Notes under the pieces: generated by a model
What the model was told of the DNA's origin: nothing
Databases searched by the model: none
The model's input: only the letters and a program-made list of their open reading frames with translations
In this document: positions 50,314-61,775 of the stretch, piece after piece
Position numbering within the stretch: the first letter of the stretch is position 1
Layout: each line of letters begins with the position of its first letter
Origin: Talpa occidentalis
Taxonomy: Eukaryota > Chordata > Mammalia > Eulipotyphla > Talpidae
DNA length: 64,000 nucleotides
Assembly (NCBI RefSeq): GCF_014898055.3
Contig: NW_023601104.1
Span: 44,885,199-44,949,198 of the forward strand
Direction: 5' to 3'
Made by a program: the position numbers and the translations under genes

Positions 50314-50440
50314 CTCTGCCTGTTCTTTCCCCACTCTGTCCCTGGTGAATCCTCTCATCCACCACATCTCAGGTCTGTACCCCAGTTCTTGTATGCGTAA
50401 ATAAATCTAAAAAAAAAAAAAAAAAAAATGAATTACATCA

Positions 50441-50737
50441 TTTTTAATTTACCCTACTCCATTTTCCTGATATTCTAGATCTTCTGTTAAGAAAGTTTAA
50501 ATGTGAATCTTTTCTCCAATTTTCCATCTTTTTATATTTCCCCCTGCATTTTAGATTTCCTCCAGTCCATCCTCCAAACACTCAATCCTCCTGCTCCTCC
50601 TTTATGTAACCTGAAAGTCTGCTGTTTGGGACGCAATAAATAACATTTTTTTTTTTAAGGATATGACTTACTGTTTTTTTTTTTTTTCCTCTTCCCTCAG
50701 TTCTAATTTTTTTTTTCCTTATTCTATTTGTTTTTCT
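50441..50737. other. T-rich intergenic DNA
   Basis: No gene recognised. There are long T runs near 50647-50720. Confidence 0.5.
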
Positions 50738-51755
50738 TGTTGGAGGCTTCACTAATGGTAGCAGACCATTTTAATTGCTAAAAAACTCAGAACACACAAT
50801 TACAATCTTTAGAAACCTACAGTTTATTGCCAGAAAAGAATATAAAATGACAGCCGCTCTTAAGCAAAGAAATGCATATCAACCAAAGGCTGCCTCAGAG
50901 CACCCTCAGATCTGGAGAGGCTGGAAGCTATCTTTGTCCTCCAAATGCAGGACAGGAGTGTGCTTTATCAGAAACCACCAGGATAGATGCAAAACGCCTG
51001 AGAACCAGGTGACCTAATACAGGCATTATCTTGGAAAATAATTGGCCAGAGGCAGACCCCTGGGAGGGCAGGGGAGTTGTGTCTGACTTAAACCTGGTGT
51101 AAGTCATCACATCACTATTCTCAATCAGAGACCCTCGCAAATCCATACAAACCATGGAAACTCACCTTGGCCCCAAGATTGAAAAGCAATAGGATTAATA
51201 CAATTCAAACCTTGACCTGGAGTCAACAATGTCCTGGTATAGCACTTACTAAGCAAAACAGCTCAGACTAATTCCTGGTAGCAAGGAATTTACCCTTACA
51301 ATACATTATTTGCTTACAAAAGAAGGTGTAAAACAGAAAGACTGAAACTCTGGATAAGTGGGCGGGTGTGGCTTATCTCTAAATCTTGGTAACTGGCATG
51401 TTCATTAGAAAACTCTTAATGGAAATGTGGGGGAACTTTGTTGTTGGAAGCCATCCACAGTCTCTAGTGGTTATAATGCGTGGAGAAACCAGAAGTGGTT
51501 TAATTTCCTCACGGGGCACCTCTCCCGAGACTCCAGGACCCAGGCCTTGCGCTGGCATCTGGGGCCCATGGAGTCAGAAGTGCCATCAGAAGTTCTGCCA
51601 GGAACAGGCAGTGGAACTTCACAGCACAGTGGCCCCACTGCAGCTTGGCTTTTTGCCCTGTGCTTTTATTGCAGTCACTGCCTTGGTGGAGAAGACCTTC
51701 CTTTGTTGCTTCTGACACTCAATTGAGTGAAGGGTTTTTGAGTTACACCTGGGAC
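50738..51755. other. Unidentified GC-richer segment, possibly an older LTR/ERV piece
   Basis: About 1 kb with higher GC than its surroundings. On the minus strand it could start tgtcagaagcaacaaagg at 51717, and carries an AATAAA-like ctggcaataaactgtagg near 50832-50815, which looks LTR-like. Terminal duplications were not found and I recognise no retroviral protein. Frames on both strands (for example 51386-51715 plus) show no domains. Identity open. Confidence 0.3.
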
Positions 51756-51760
51756 ATCCC
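51756..51760. repeat. LTR target-site duplication, left copy
   Basis: atccc, exact match to 52176-52180. Confidence 0.85.
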
Positions 51761-52175
51761 TGTAGGGTAAAGATAATGTCAGGCTTTTCTGCCCTCCCGC
51801 CATCAGGATAGATGATGGATCTTTGCGGTCCTGAATGCATGCCTGATGGCGGGCACCTGGATAGAGTGTGGGCATAGGTAGATGGGATTCACCTGGGCTA
51901 AGACTGGGCTTTTAAGGGCGGCGTCACGGGGACGCTAGCAGCAGCAGCAGAAGCCGAAGAGAAGCCGAGATCACCGGAGAGCCCAGGTGGAGTGAGGATT
52001 TGCTGGGGGCTGGGAGGCCTGCCAGTCTCCCGGCCCCCCCAGCACCCCTGCCTGCCACGTGCCTGCTGAACCCCAATAAAGACCTGCAAAAAACCACTGA
52101 GGACTCTGACTCCTCCTTTACCCCGGTCTGCATGGGATCAGAAAACCTGCACTGTGTCCTGTTTCTGCCTCTACA
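51761..52175 (+). mobile_element. Solo LTR, plus strand
   Basis: 415 bases with TGTAGGG...CTACA termini and exact 5-bp duplication (atccc). Shares blocks with the LTR at 49903 (opposite strand) and the one at 52505: ctttt/ctgccctcccgcc, gcatgcctgatggcgggcac, gtgggcataggtagatggga, a TATA-like gggcttttaag near 51907, a GC-rich R/U5-like centre, and AATAAA at 52075-52080. No internal viral sequence. Confidence 0.95.
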
Positions 52176-52504
52176 ATCCCCTAGATGCTACAACTGAATA
52201 GATCAGTCTTTGGGTGCAGCAGTTACCAGGGCGGCCGTCTTTACTGCACACATACTGGGACAAGGGGTGTGTTGAAGAAAGGCAGGGAGCCTTGTGCAGC
52301 TTTTAACCTTTGTTAAAACCAACCCCTTGGGGGAAATCGAAACGGTCTCCACACTCAGAGGCCAAGGAGAGAGTGAGGAAAAGTCAGCCATAGCATATAG
52401 CATATTGGTGGCAGTGTTTTAATTAGATAACTGGCATCCGGGTTTTGTCTCCACCAGGGCAGAGTGAGAAAGCACAAGTACAGCTCACATGGTCGCAAGA
52501 ACAC
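52176..52504. other. Unidentified segment between two solo LTRs
   Basis: Begins with the right target duplication (atccc) of the preceding LTR. It contains CpG-bearing sequence (gggcggccgtctttactg) and is continuous in character with 50738-51755 and 52942-53300, into which the LTRs inserted. No coding domain recognised. Confidence 0.4.
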
Positions 52505-52936
52505 TGTAGGGTAAGTGATTTTCAGGCTTTTCTGCCCTCCCATCATTGGAATTGATGATGGATCCTTATGGTCCTGAATGCATGCCTGAAGGTGAGCATC
52601 TGGAGTAGGGTGTGGGCATAGGTAGATGGGATTCACCTGGGCTAAGACTGGGCTTATAAGTGCGGCATCACAGACCCAGTAGAAGCAGAAAGAACCACGA
52701 GAGGAGCAGAGTGCAGAGTGCAGAGAAGCAGAGACCACCAGGGAACACCAGAGAGCCTAGAAAGAATGAAGACTTGCTGGGGGCCGGGAGGCCTACTAGC
52801 CTCCTGGCCCCCCAGCACTTCTGCCTGCCGTGTACCTAGAAAGCCTAGGAAGCCACTGAGGACTCTCCAGGACTCCTCCTTCACCGGTCTGCTTGAATCA
52901 TAGAATACCTGCACTGTGCCCATTCCTGCCACTAGA
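52505..52936 (+). mobile_element. Solo LTR, plus strand
   Basis: 432 bases starting TGTAGGGTAAG and ending ctaga (a change from ctaca), flanked by the exact 5-bp duplication aacac (52500-52504 and 52937-52941). A TATA-like gggcttataag lies near 52648. The AATAAA seen in the sister copies is altered near 52840. Its duplication differs from that of the LTR at 51761, so the two are independent insertions and do not bound one provirus. Confidence 0.94.
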
Positions 52937-52941
52937 AACAC

Positions 52942-53300
52942 ATTACTCTCGAGAGACTAGTCCTTGAACTAGCTCCTACTGCAGGAGTGTTGGGTTCCAT
53001 GTGCTCTCCAAGCACAGGGCACAGGAGGGCAAAGGAAATTCCCTTCATTGCCTGGCTCTAACAAAATGGCCAAAGAATGGTCACTGCACAGTGACCGACT
53101 CCGAGGAGATGCTCCTTCATGGCTGAGGCTCAGCAAATGCCATGCTTCAGCCCCCCTTGACAGGCGGGGGGCGCCTATCCCGCTGGGCCCACGGGGGCCA
53201 AGAGCTGGTGAAAGACTCTTCATTTCTGGAGCCAAGAGGTAGGTGCACGTGGGCATTCACTTTATCTGTATTGTGACAAAAAGGGTATTAGGTAGGAGGT
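52942..53300. other. Unidentified GC-rich, CpG-bearing segment
   Basis: Locally GC-rich (gacaggcggggggcgcctat near 53160; gggcccacgggggccaagag near 53184). The frames on both strands are proline/arginine-rich and show no domain. It may be the remainder of the older element hit by the LTRs, or a small CpG-rich regulatory sequence. Confidence 0.35.
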
Positions 53301-53605
53301 CATTCCCCTGAATCAAATGGTTTGTAGGCTAAAATTAATATGTTTGAAATTGGTTTTGAAACTTGGAAATGGTGGGCTATATTATTATTTTTTTTTTAAA
53401 CCTGCTGTGTACATTTTGCATTTGACACACTGGTTAGCTGGATTGCTGTTTCCGAAGGAGGACAGGGAAGGGGTTTGGAAACTCCCACAATGTAATGTGT
53501 AGACTTGGCCTTCATCTCCCTATTTTCAGTCTGTGCCTTTATGATTTGCAACTCTCTTGTAAGTGCCCTTCGGTTGCGGTCCCTCCAGTTCATTAATTAT
53601 AGACC

Positions 53606-53720
53606 AAAGGTTGGCAAAGGCTGGCCTGTAAAAGACCAGATTGAGGGGAACAATTACTCCCCTCTGTGTGAAAGCAGCCTCGGACAATAAAAAAATAGGT
53701 GTGTGCTGCTCCCTTAGATA
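53606..53720 (+). mobile_element. Ancient hAT-Charlie-type MITE fragment
   Basis: The order accaaaggttggcaaaggc, ctgtaaaagaccagattg, caattactcccctc, tgtgaaagcagcctcggaca, aataggtgtgtg follows a well-known mammalian nonautonomous hAT element (ggttggcaaactttttctgt, aagggccagat, cgaaagcagccatagacaat). Only the internal part survives and no terminal inverted repeats are evident. Confidence 0.6.
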
Positions 53721-54222
53721 CTTGTAAAATTAGTGATGGGTGTGCATGCAGGAGGCAGCAGTTTTCTGATTTATGATCAAATCTTATGCTGGCTGTGAGA
53801 GAAATAGTATATGAAACATGGAAGAAAGGCGGACTTCTTTTCCATCATCCTACTCAAAAGATGTATCTTAGCCTCTCAACTCATGACCGCTTTCTGTGGC
53901 TCTTGGTTCCTACACTTTCTGAGCATCTTTGGAATTTTGTAAGAAACTCTGTTTACTCCTTAACTGCTTATGCCTGTTTAAGAATTGAGGTATTATCAAA
54001 AATTCTTTGATAAAAAGTCAGTAACTATTTGTACACCTGTTTTAGGTCTCTCCAGAAGGCAAAGGATAAAGCAGGCAATTTTATTGAATTGTTTTCATTT
54101 TATCTCTTGCCTTTACCCTTTTGAGTTTACTCCTTACACCTGTGCTCTGTTTTATTAGCATTTCAGAAAAAAAAAAAGTAGAGGAGAAGGCTTGCATTTT
54201 GCTGCTCTTCTACTGCCAGAAA

Positions 54223-54240
54223 CTGACCTCTTCCTCTTTT
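54223..54240. repeat. SINE target-site duplication, left copy
   Basis: Eighteen bases, ctgacctcttcctctttt, matching 54505-54522 with one mismatch. Confidence 0.9.
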
Positions 54241-54504
54241 TTTTTTTTAAGATTCATTTATTTATTTATACAATCACTGCGTACAGTCAGAAACACAGGA
54301 GGGTGAGAGAAATTACCAGAGCCAGAGCAGGGAACAGAACAGGCAGACTGACGAAATACATTGCTGAGGGGAGCAGTGGGTGGCAGGAAAGGTCTGTCGT
54401 GCCATATGGGACCCCTGTTGGTGGCCGGGGATGGAACCGGCACTGCCAAGGCTGCGGGCAGCTTTGCAGCCCAGCGCTCAACCGCTGTGCCACCAAGGGA
54501 GGCC
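54241..54504 (-). mobile_element. tRNA-derived SINE, subfamily A
   Basis: A complete minus-strand copy: taagattcatttatttattt at the left, head end ccaccaagggaggcc at the right, box B region gatggaaccggc degraded. It is flanked by an 18-base duplication. Frames 54192-54585 (both strands) are SINE shadows. Confidence 0.95.
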
Positions 54505-56085
54505 CTGACCTCTTACTCTTTTGAATCTGATTTCTACTGGTTAGCTTTTGCAACTTTTTATTTTAACAGAATAATAACTATTTAATGATAATCTAAAATG
54601 ACTCTTTATGGAACATTTTAAAATGAATTTAGTAAGCATTCAACATGTGTTTGTGTCATAAGTGAATCATGATTGTTGATAATTCCTCTTTCCAGAAGTT
54701 TGTCTTAAATTTTACTTTTTTTGGAATAGGACAGATTGGTTAATGAGTCAATTTGATAGCTGCAACTATAATGGGCAACTAGAATGTTTCAATTTATTTT
54801 TTGTTTCTATATGCCATATTTTTGACTTAGTTTTTAATATCAGATAATTGCTAGTACTCATCTTGAATATCATCAGATGGTATGATCTAAGTTTTTATAT
54901 TAGTGTCATATTAATTTTGCTATAATAAACAAGAGTTGTTCATTTTAAAAATAGATTTGCATCTTTTTGCCAATAGGCACTTACTTTCAAATAATATTAA
55001 AGAAAAACTAAGACTGGCTTCTCTAAGTTTTTTATTTCCCTTTCCAATACCAAAGTTTAGCTGTTCAGAGTGTATGTACATCTTGGGCTTTTTTTCCATC
55101 AAAGAGTAATAAATTATTTATTAAACTTATTTTATACTAATATTATTTCCCATCTTTGAGTGTATGAGGGTGGCATAATGTATCTAGTCTAGTTCATCCA
55201 CTTTATTCTGCTTTGTAGGATTTAGGCATATGTCTGATCTACAGCAAACTTTCCCATATTAGCAAGCTGTGGGGACTGATAAGTCCTAGAGCTAGTCGCC
55301 TATAAACCACTGAGAAGTGACAAGTTTTCCCTCAGTGAGATATTCCGTAGCATTCTGCATAGAAGCCAGTACACTATGGTTAGACCCGAGAAATGGTGAA
55401 CTTAATCATGACACCAATTGCTCTCATGGTAAGAATCTAAGTAGATACCAGAGGACTAAAAACATTGAATTTTTATCTTAGCAGAACACACATACAGTGA
55501 CAAATGATTCACTGGTCTGCAGTATAAGCTAGACATCACACCATATTCTTGTTCTTATGAAGAGCCTAGAGCCCAGCAATGCTTTGTGTCATACATATTT
55601 CTAAGAAATGTGTTCATTGTTTTCTGTTAAACCAAGCCTGGGGTATAGGCAGAAGGTAATAGTATCCTGTACACTATTACTCATAACTAAAGAAGTAATT
55701 GTAGAAGAAAATTAGTGAGGGAATTGTTTTACTCTCTCAAGTTTCTGAGCTTTATCACTATATATCCTATCAAACAAAGTGCTAGACTTATAGAATGGTG
55801 GGTTGACTTACTGAAGACTTTATTAAGATGCTTATTGAGGGTGGAGGGATGTTCTGCAGAATGCAGTCCATGCTCGGAGCCAATAGTATTTTTTTTTCCT
55901 CGTACAAATGAAAAATATTGAGTTCAGAAATCTAGAGTAAACTATACTGACCTCAATAACTTAATTACCAGTGTTGCTTCCACTTTCAACAGGATTTAAT
56001 ACTGTTGGTTTTAATATTTTCATTTTCAAAGTATAACATTTCCATTAAGAAAAATAATATTTTCATCAAATTGCATGCTGAGACT

Positions 56086-56138
56086 GTTACCTGAATCTTT
56101 ATGCCTTTGAACCAATGGGGAGGTACAGTGTACGCCAC
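56086..56138. repeat. Dispersed repeat pair, copy 1
   Basis: Starts gttacctga and contains gaaccaatggggaggtacag. It matches copy 2 at 57749-57800 at about 80% with one single-base gap. Element identity unknown. Confidence 0.6.
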
Positions 56139-57748
56139 TACTGCTATATTGGCATGACTGATGAACAATACTTACTTCAAAGCATGTCTTCATTTGTACC
56201 TCTGGGCCTGCTCTTCACTCTGTTCATTCTTCCCTCAGTTCTGGGATGCTGAATGGCATAAACTATTTCAACAGTCTTTGGTTTGGGTTGGTTTCAGCCT
56301 ATATAGGAATCTTGACAAAAGATCTGAAGGAGGAAGACAGTGAAGTCAGGGTATTTGCTTTCTAGAACTCTCCCTTTAAGGTTGCCTCATGTTAACTAGT
56401 CCCCTGTACTGAAAATTATTGCTTCTTTGAAGACACAGGAACTTACATATTATTATCAGTTTTGTATTTATTTCATTCCTTTGAATTTTTAGTCATAAGT
56501 GTGATGGTAGTTCAATTACTCCAAAACCACATGTTACTGCATTATCCATTTTGGATCTTGTCAAACTTCAGCATACTTGCATCTGTTGGGGGATATTTTC
56601 TTTAAGGGTGGTTGTACCATATAGTGAAGAGTGCTGATATTATAATTGTTATTTGGACTATGAATATGAATAGAAGGAACTTATAGCAAATGCAATGGAA
56701 TGTGCCTGATTTATGTCTTGACTGCTCAGTAGCATTGTCCCTCTTCTGTGATCTCTGTATTTTCACAAAAAATAATGTAAAGAAAGATTGGGAATTGTGT
56801 TCTCAAAGTCTTTGCAAGCAAGAATATAGGTCAAACTCTGCCAGATAGTCATCTGAGATTTAGAAGGCAGAAAGGAAATAAAGGTCATACTAATGTACCT
56901 CCAGCAGTGATGGGCAGGCTCATGAGCATTGATACACATACATCCTATAAGAGTCCCCTGGAAACTCCCAGCCTTGCTTCTGAAGGTAGCTGTGACTTCA
57001 CTGGTAGTTTACCTTAAGTACAAAAATTATCCAATTTCATTAAAAAAGTTGTATCTGTTTTCTCATTTTTCATTTTCCATTCCTACTAATGTATTTGAAA
57101 GCTTCTAACTCAATTAGATTTCGTAAGGAAGGTATCAAGTGGTTTCTGTTTTTCTGATGAGCAAAGCTGCTGTATATTTCCTTTAATATGTATAGATGGT
57201 ATATGTGTATTATATATCTATGCATATATCTATATATCCAGAGTAAAGGTGTACTATCAATTAATTGATAATATGCTATGAGTAAAGGACTACATTATAC
57301 CATTTTTGAAGTATGCTTAGATTCTGTAGCTGGTGTGAAGATAAATTCCATTTTAGAAATGTCAGGGAGAGTTTAGGTTAGTTTTAGTTGACTCTTACAG
57401 TATGACTAAAAAGAACAAGAAACTACAGAGAGCCTCAAAGCATAGGAGCCATGAGAAATGTGGCATTGAAGTTTAGAGGAGGCTAGTATATAAGAACTAT
57501 AGGCATTTTGATATTACAGGCACATTTTAGAGTGGTGGAAGATGATGCTGTGCCTCACTGAGATAGAGATGTATTGGCATTTTGAAGGTCTTGAACATTG
57601 TTCTATATCCTCTGGTAAACTAAAACTACATATTTACCATCTGGAAATGGGATAGATTCTAGGCTCTAAGCATCATCGCACTTTTGTGCTAAAAGCATGC
57701 TAGCAAATTTTTCTTGCTGTTATGTTTACTTTATAAAAATCACCAGAA

Positions 57749-57800
57749 GTTACCTGATGCTTTGTTCCTTGAACCACTGGGGAGGTACGGTGTATGCAAT
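57749..57800. repeat. Dispersed repeat pair, copy 2
   Basis: Starts gttacctga and contains gaaccactggggaggtacgg. Same orientation as copy 1, 1.66 kb away. Flanking sequence beyond the match is not obviously related. Confidence 0.6.
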
Positions 57801-58102
57801 CACAATCAGAGGTCATGTTGATTGTCCCTTAAAATATTGCAGACTATTTTATATATGAATAAAAGTCTCCTTCCCGTAACTATACTGTAATTAGGAACTG
57901 ATTTTAGTCATGAAATATGATAGCAGCACTTAGACTTTTCATTGACTAATTAAATTTAAGTTCTATTTTTGAACTTTTGCTCTAGTTGGCTATTCATCAC
58001 AGTTAGAGCAAAATAATCAGAAAGGAAACAGTTCTTACTTGAAAGCTCTCACAGGATACAAAGTTATACTTTTAGATACTCAGTCTAAATTAATAATACA
58101 TA

Positions 58103-58424
58103 GGGCCTCCCCAGTGGCGCAGCGGTTGAGCGCTGGGTTGCGAAGCTGCCTGCAGCCTCTGCAGCGCCGGTTCGATCCCCGGCTGCTCCCCGGTCACCGG
58201 CGGAGGGTCCCACATGGCGCGCAGACCTCTCCTGCCGCCCGCTGCTCCCCTCAGCAGTGTACCTCGGTCCTTCTGCCTGCTCTGCTCCCCGCTCTGGCTC
58301 TGGTGAATTCTCTCACCCTCCTGCGCTTCTGACTGTACCCAGTGCATGTATAAAACGCAACAAACAAACAAACAAATAAATACATAAATAAAAAAAAAGC
58401 ATGCCTCTATAAAAAAAAAATAAA
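58103..58424 (+). mobile_element. tRNA-derived SINE, subfamily A, double A-tail
   Basis: A complete copy with intact box A and box B (ggttcgatccccgg). The tail is (AAAC)n then (AAAT)n then A9, followed by the short unique sequence gcatgcctctat (58399-58410) and a second A-run. The 17-base duplication taaattaataatacata (58086-58102 and 58425-58441) lies outside both A-runs, so the unique bases were part of the inserted molecule. Its tail resembles that of the copy at 43485. Confidence 0.96.
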
Positions 58425-58441
58425 TAAATTAATAATACATA

Positions 58442-61400
58442 AAGCTATTTGAAGAATTTCTTATTTAAATATATATTACAAACAATAAATATTTTTCTTT
58501 GAATTTTATTCCTTTCACTCATGGAAAGGGAATTTATTTTTCACAAAATAGCTAAGGGATAAAATTGTATAGCCTTAATATTTTTGGAAAATTTGTACAT
58601 AGGCAGGTAGAATCACACTGTTGATTTTTCTATTTTTTTAAAGTTGTGTGAGCACATGCTTATGTTTAAAGTAAGAATATTTAAAACAAACATTGTTGTC
58701 AAACCTGAAAAATAAATTTCTGTACTAATGCTTATTTAAAAATCACAAGTTACTGTTATCTAGTGTTTAAAAAGTAATATAGGGATATTTAATATTTGTT
58801 TTTACTACTTAGCCTGATTTAAAAATATATTTTCAAAAGGACTATATCATTGAGAATTTATAGAAATTTGCACTGATCAATATTATCTTTAGTGGAGATG
58901 CTTTTATTATATTTTACTTAGTTTTCTGTAATCACTACAAATAGCTCATTAAATCTCTTTATTTGGATAGCTGGTTAAGGGTGTTAGCAGAAAGCATAGG
59001 GTAGACATTTGGCACCTGTTATCATGTATGAGAGTTTAAGTCATGACAAAAAATACAAACATGATTATCTTTCTTGAATCTAGTGCCATGCCCTCCTTAG
59101 AATCAAAGATGTTATGACCTAACTAGAAAAATAGTTTCAGTGTGAAGACTACAAGATTGAAGTATAATAATCCATGTGAGAATATTTTCAGAATGAGCAT
59201 TGTAATTCTATTTGACAACATAAAGATAAGGTGAAAAATGTGGCCATCATTGTGCTAGTATTTCTCATTGCAATTTATAGTTCTTACCAGAACTGTGATT
59301 TGAAGAGGTAGATGTCACTCTGTCTAGTAAACAGTCAGTGTTGAGAGTGCTGTTGAATTTGAAACACTATTTTAAAAGTTAAATTTTCTAAACTCATTTT
59401 TGGCAAGTTTTTATTTTTCACAGAAGCAGGCAAAAGTGGTTACATGTTAGCATGAGAATGAATGTGGAATGCAGAAATGAGAGGCTTTGCAGAGACCAAT
59501 CAATAGAAATAAAGTAACAGGATGAAATATCAAGGGTTTAAACTGTCAATTCATCAAATTTCTCTTGATAACCATGGAATTTAAAAATTGTGTCCTTAAG
59601 TGGAAATAGATGTTCTTATAAGTTGTTCCAAATTATGAGTTAAAATCTATCTGAGATCCTATAATAAAAAGTTTATTATACCTCCTATGTGTATATTAGA
59701 AACTTACACATACGCAAACAATATATTAAATAATTTAGTTATATGAACAACTGCATTGGATATAATATTTTATAGTTTTATTGACAAAATAAAGGGTCAA
59801 AATAGTTATAAGGAAAAGACAAATCAGATTTTAGATTTGTTTTGGATATGGAATCAATAATATAATTTCCTTTGCCCTCTACTCCCAGTACAATATCATC
59901 TTGAACTTCACATGGAAAATATTTGCTTTTCTAGCATTGAGTCAAACTTTCTTCAATTTGCTCTCTATTCCATTTCCTATTTTAACCCATGCTACTCAGC
60001 ATTCCTGGAAGAATCCCTTTAGTTAAATAAATCCTACCGGAATACCTTTATTTAAGGGGTGTAGGCTTTTTCTTCTTCCTAAAGTCACTATGTTCACTGA
60101 TATTTAATGTGCCTCTAATTTGTGGGGTGAAATGTAAGATATGCCTGTCTTTCTTTTACACAATCTGACTGTCTTTTTTTTAATCTGTCTGCATCTGTCA
60201 CAAATACTATTGATATTTTTGAAATTCTAAACATTTGGTAAGAACAATTTAAAAGGTGTAAACTGATTAATTAAATGTCCAGACTACTATACTTGGCACA
60301 TCAATAACAAAATACTTTTGTTAAGATCTTAAAAATTTCCAATATGAAAAATATCAAAATGTTGATGGGATTTCTAGTTTAAACGGTCAATCCAACCAAC
60401 TTGCTAGTGCTCATAGTTGAGTAGAAAACCTCATGATGCCCTTTCTCTTGATTCCCTAACCTACTTATGAGAAAATACATGTCGCTAAAAGGAAACCTTG
60501 CCATAAAATTCAACTTATTCAGACTATAGTATGAAACATCTAATTATAGAAACATTTAATATCAATACTCATTTAAATTCAGAAATTTTGAGAACTAAAT
60601 GTGAACAGATTACTCAAGGCCTATCTCTAATATTTTTTGAATATAGTGATAAAAGCACAAAGGAATTCGTAAAGAAAGTAATATTTCTGGAGATGATAAC
60701 GTCACATTTATTGTGGTAGACTTTCCTAAGACATACCTCACATATACTTAAAATATAAAGGTAATTTATATTCTTATAAAGGCATGTAGTATTAAGTGAA
60801 AATTTTTAAGAGTTTGATCTTTCAAACTACAAATTAATAATGCATATATTTTATATTTAACTGAACATAACTATTATGTCTTAAAATTGCAAATGATATG
60901 TAGATAGATTATCACATTGATTTCTAGTTTTCTGTCATTTTACATAATTATTTAGGATGCAAATATAGGAGTAGCATGGAAATGAAGTTTCTTCAGATTA
61001 GGTGTCTTGCGTTGTGCTTAACAACTTCTTTAGGTCCTGAGCTATGGGGTACATGTGTCATGAAGATAAGGCCATAACTATCTAGGTTGTTGAGTCCTGA
61101 GGACTAGATAAAGAAACCTGGAATACAGAACTCATAGTAAATCTGGTTGAGTGAAAACATTCAAATTTACAATTGGGTGCCACTTTTTGCATGCTCTCAG
61201 TCATTGGATCTTCAATTACTCAAATTTATGAACATCGTTTTTTCTCTTGGTATTTCTGCAGAATTTTATTACCTATTAATGTCTGCAAAAGTAGGTCAGT
61301 ACATAGGGACTGTGTTTTCTGTCGTTTTGCAAGGAAATAATATAAAGAAGCTAAAATCCGTAATACTCTGGTCAGAGATTGGCTCATTTTTTTGTTGTTG

Positions 61401-61462
61401 TTGCTTTTATGCATAGTGATGCAACAGTAGGGTTTGATTTTGTGTTTGATTTGGTAAAAAAA
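58442..61462. other. Intergenic DNA, nothing recognised
   Basis: About 3 kb AT-rich sequence with no recognised gene or repeat. The frames at 60531-60719 and 61147-61416 have no recognisable domain. Confidence 0.5.
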
Positions 61463-61475
61463 GAATAAATTCTTG

Positions 61476-61722
61476 GGCCTCCCCGGTGGCGCAGCGGTTA
61501 AGCGCTGGTTTGCAAAGTTGCCTGCAGCCTTTGCGACGCCAGTTTGATCCCCGGCTGCTCCCCGGCCACCAGAGGAGGGTCCTGCATGGCGCACAGACCT
61601 CTCCTGCCGCCCGCTGCTCCCCTCAGCAGTGTACTTCGGTCCTTCTGCCTGCTCTGCCCCCTGCTCTGGCTCTGGTAAATTCTCTCACCCTCCCATGCTT
61701 CTGACTGTACCCAGCGCTTGTA

Positions 61723-61761
<39 letters not shown>

Positions 61762-61775
61762 ATCTTAAAAAAAAA
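61476..61775 (+). mobile_element. tRNA-derived SINE, subfamily A
   Basis: A complete plus-strand copy, box A intact, box B changed to gtttgatcccc. The tail has about eleven AAAT units (61724-61762) plus TCTT. The duplication gaataaattcttg / ggataaattcttg (61463-61475 and 61776-61788) has one mismatch. Confidence 0.96.

Larger units (their letters stand above)
49731..50427 (+). mobile_element. tRNA-derived SINE, subfamily B, split by an LTR
   Basis: The head and body run from gggcctccctggtagtgcaa (49737) to about 49902, and the SINE resumes at 50319 (cctgttctttccccactc) to its AATAAATC tail and poly(A). The outer duplication atgaattatacca / atgaattacatca (49718-49730, 50428-50440) has two mismatches. 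The gap is exactly filled by a minus-strand LTR with its own 5-bp duplication, so the SINE is older than the LTR. Confidence 0.93.
54523..58085. other. Intergenic DNA, mostly unrecognised
   Basis: About 3.5 kb without a SINE, LTR or clear L1. Composition is more balanced around 55250-55440 and 56900-57000. It contains a related pair of ~53-base segments (56086 and 57749). No gene supported. Confidence 0.5.

Noticed and set aside
51761..52936. Two direct LTRs as the ends of one provirus
   Set aside because: Each LTR has its own exact 5-bp duplication (atccc, aacac) and only ~330 bases lie between, with no gag, pol or env sequence.
55378..55415. Short resemblance to 28S rRNA (acccga-aa-atggtgaact)
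   Set aside because: Only about 17 bases agree and neighbouring sequence does not follow rRNA, so it is probably chance.
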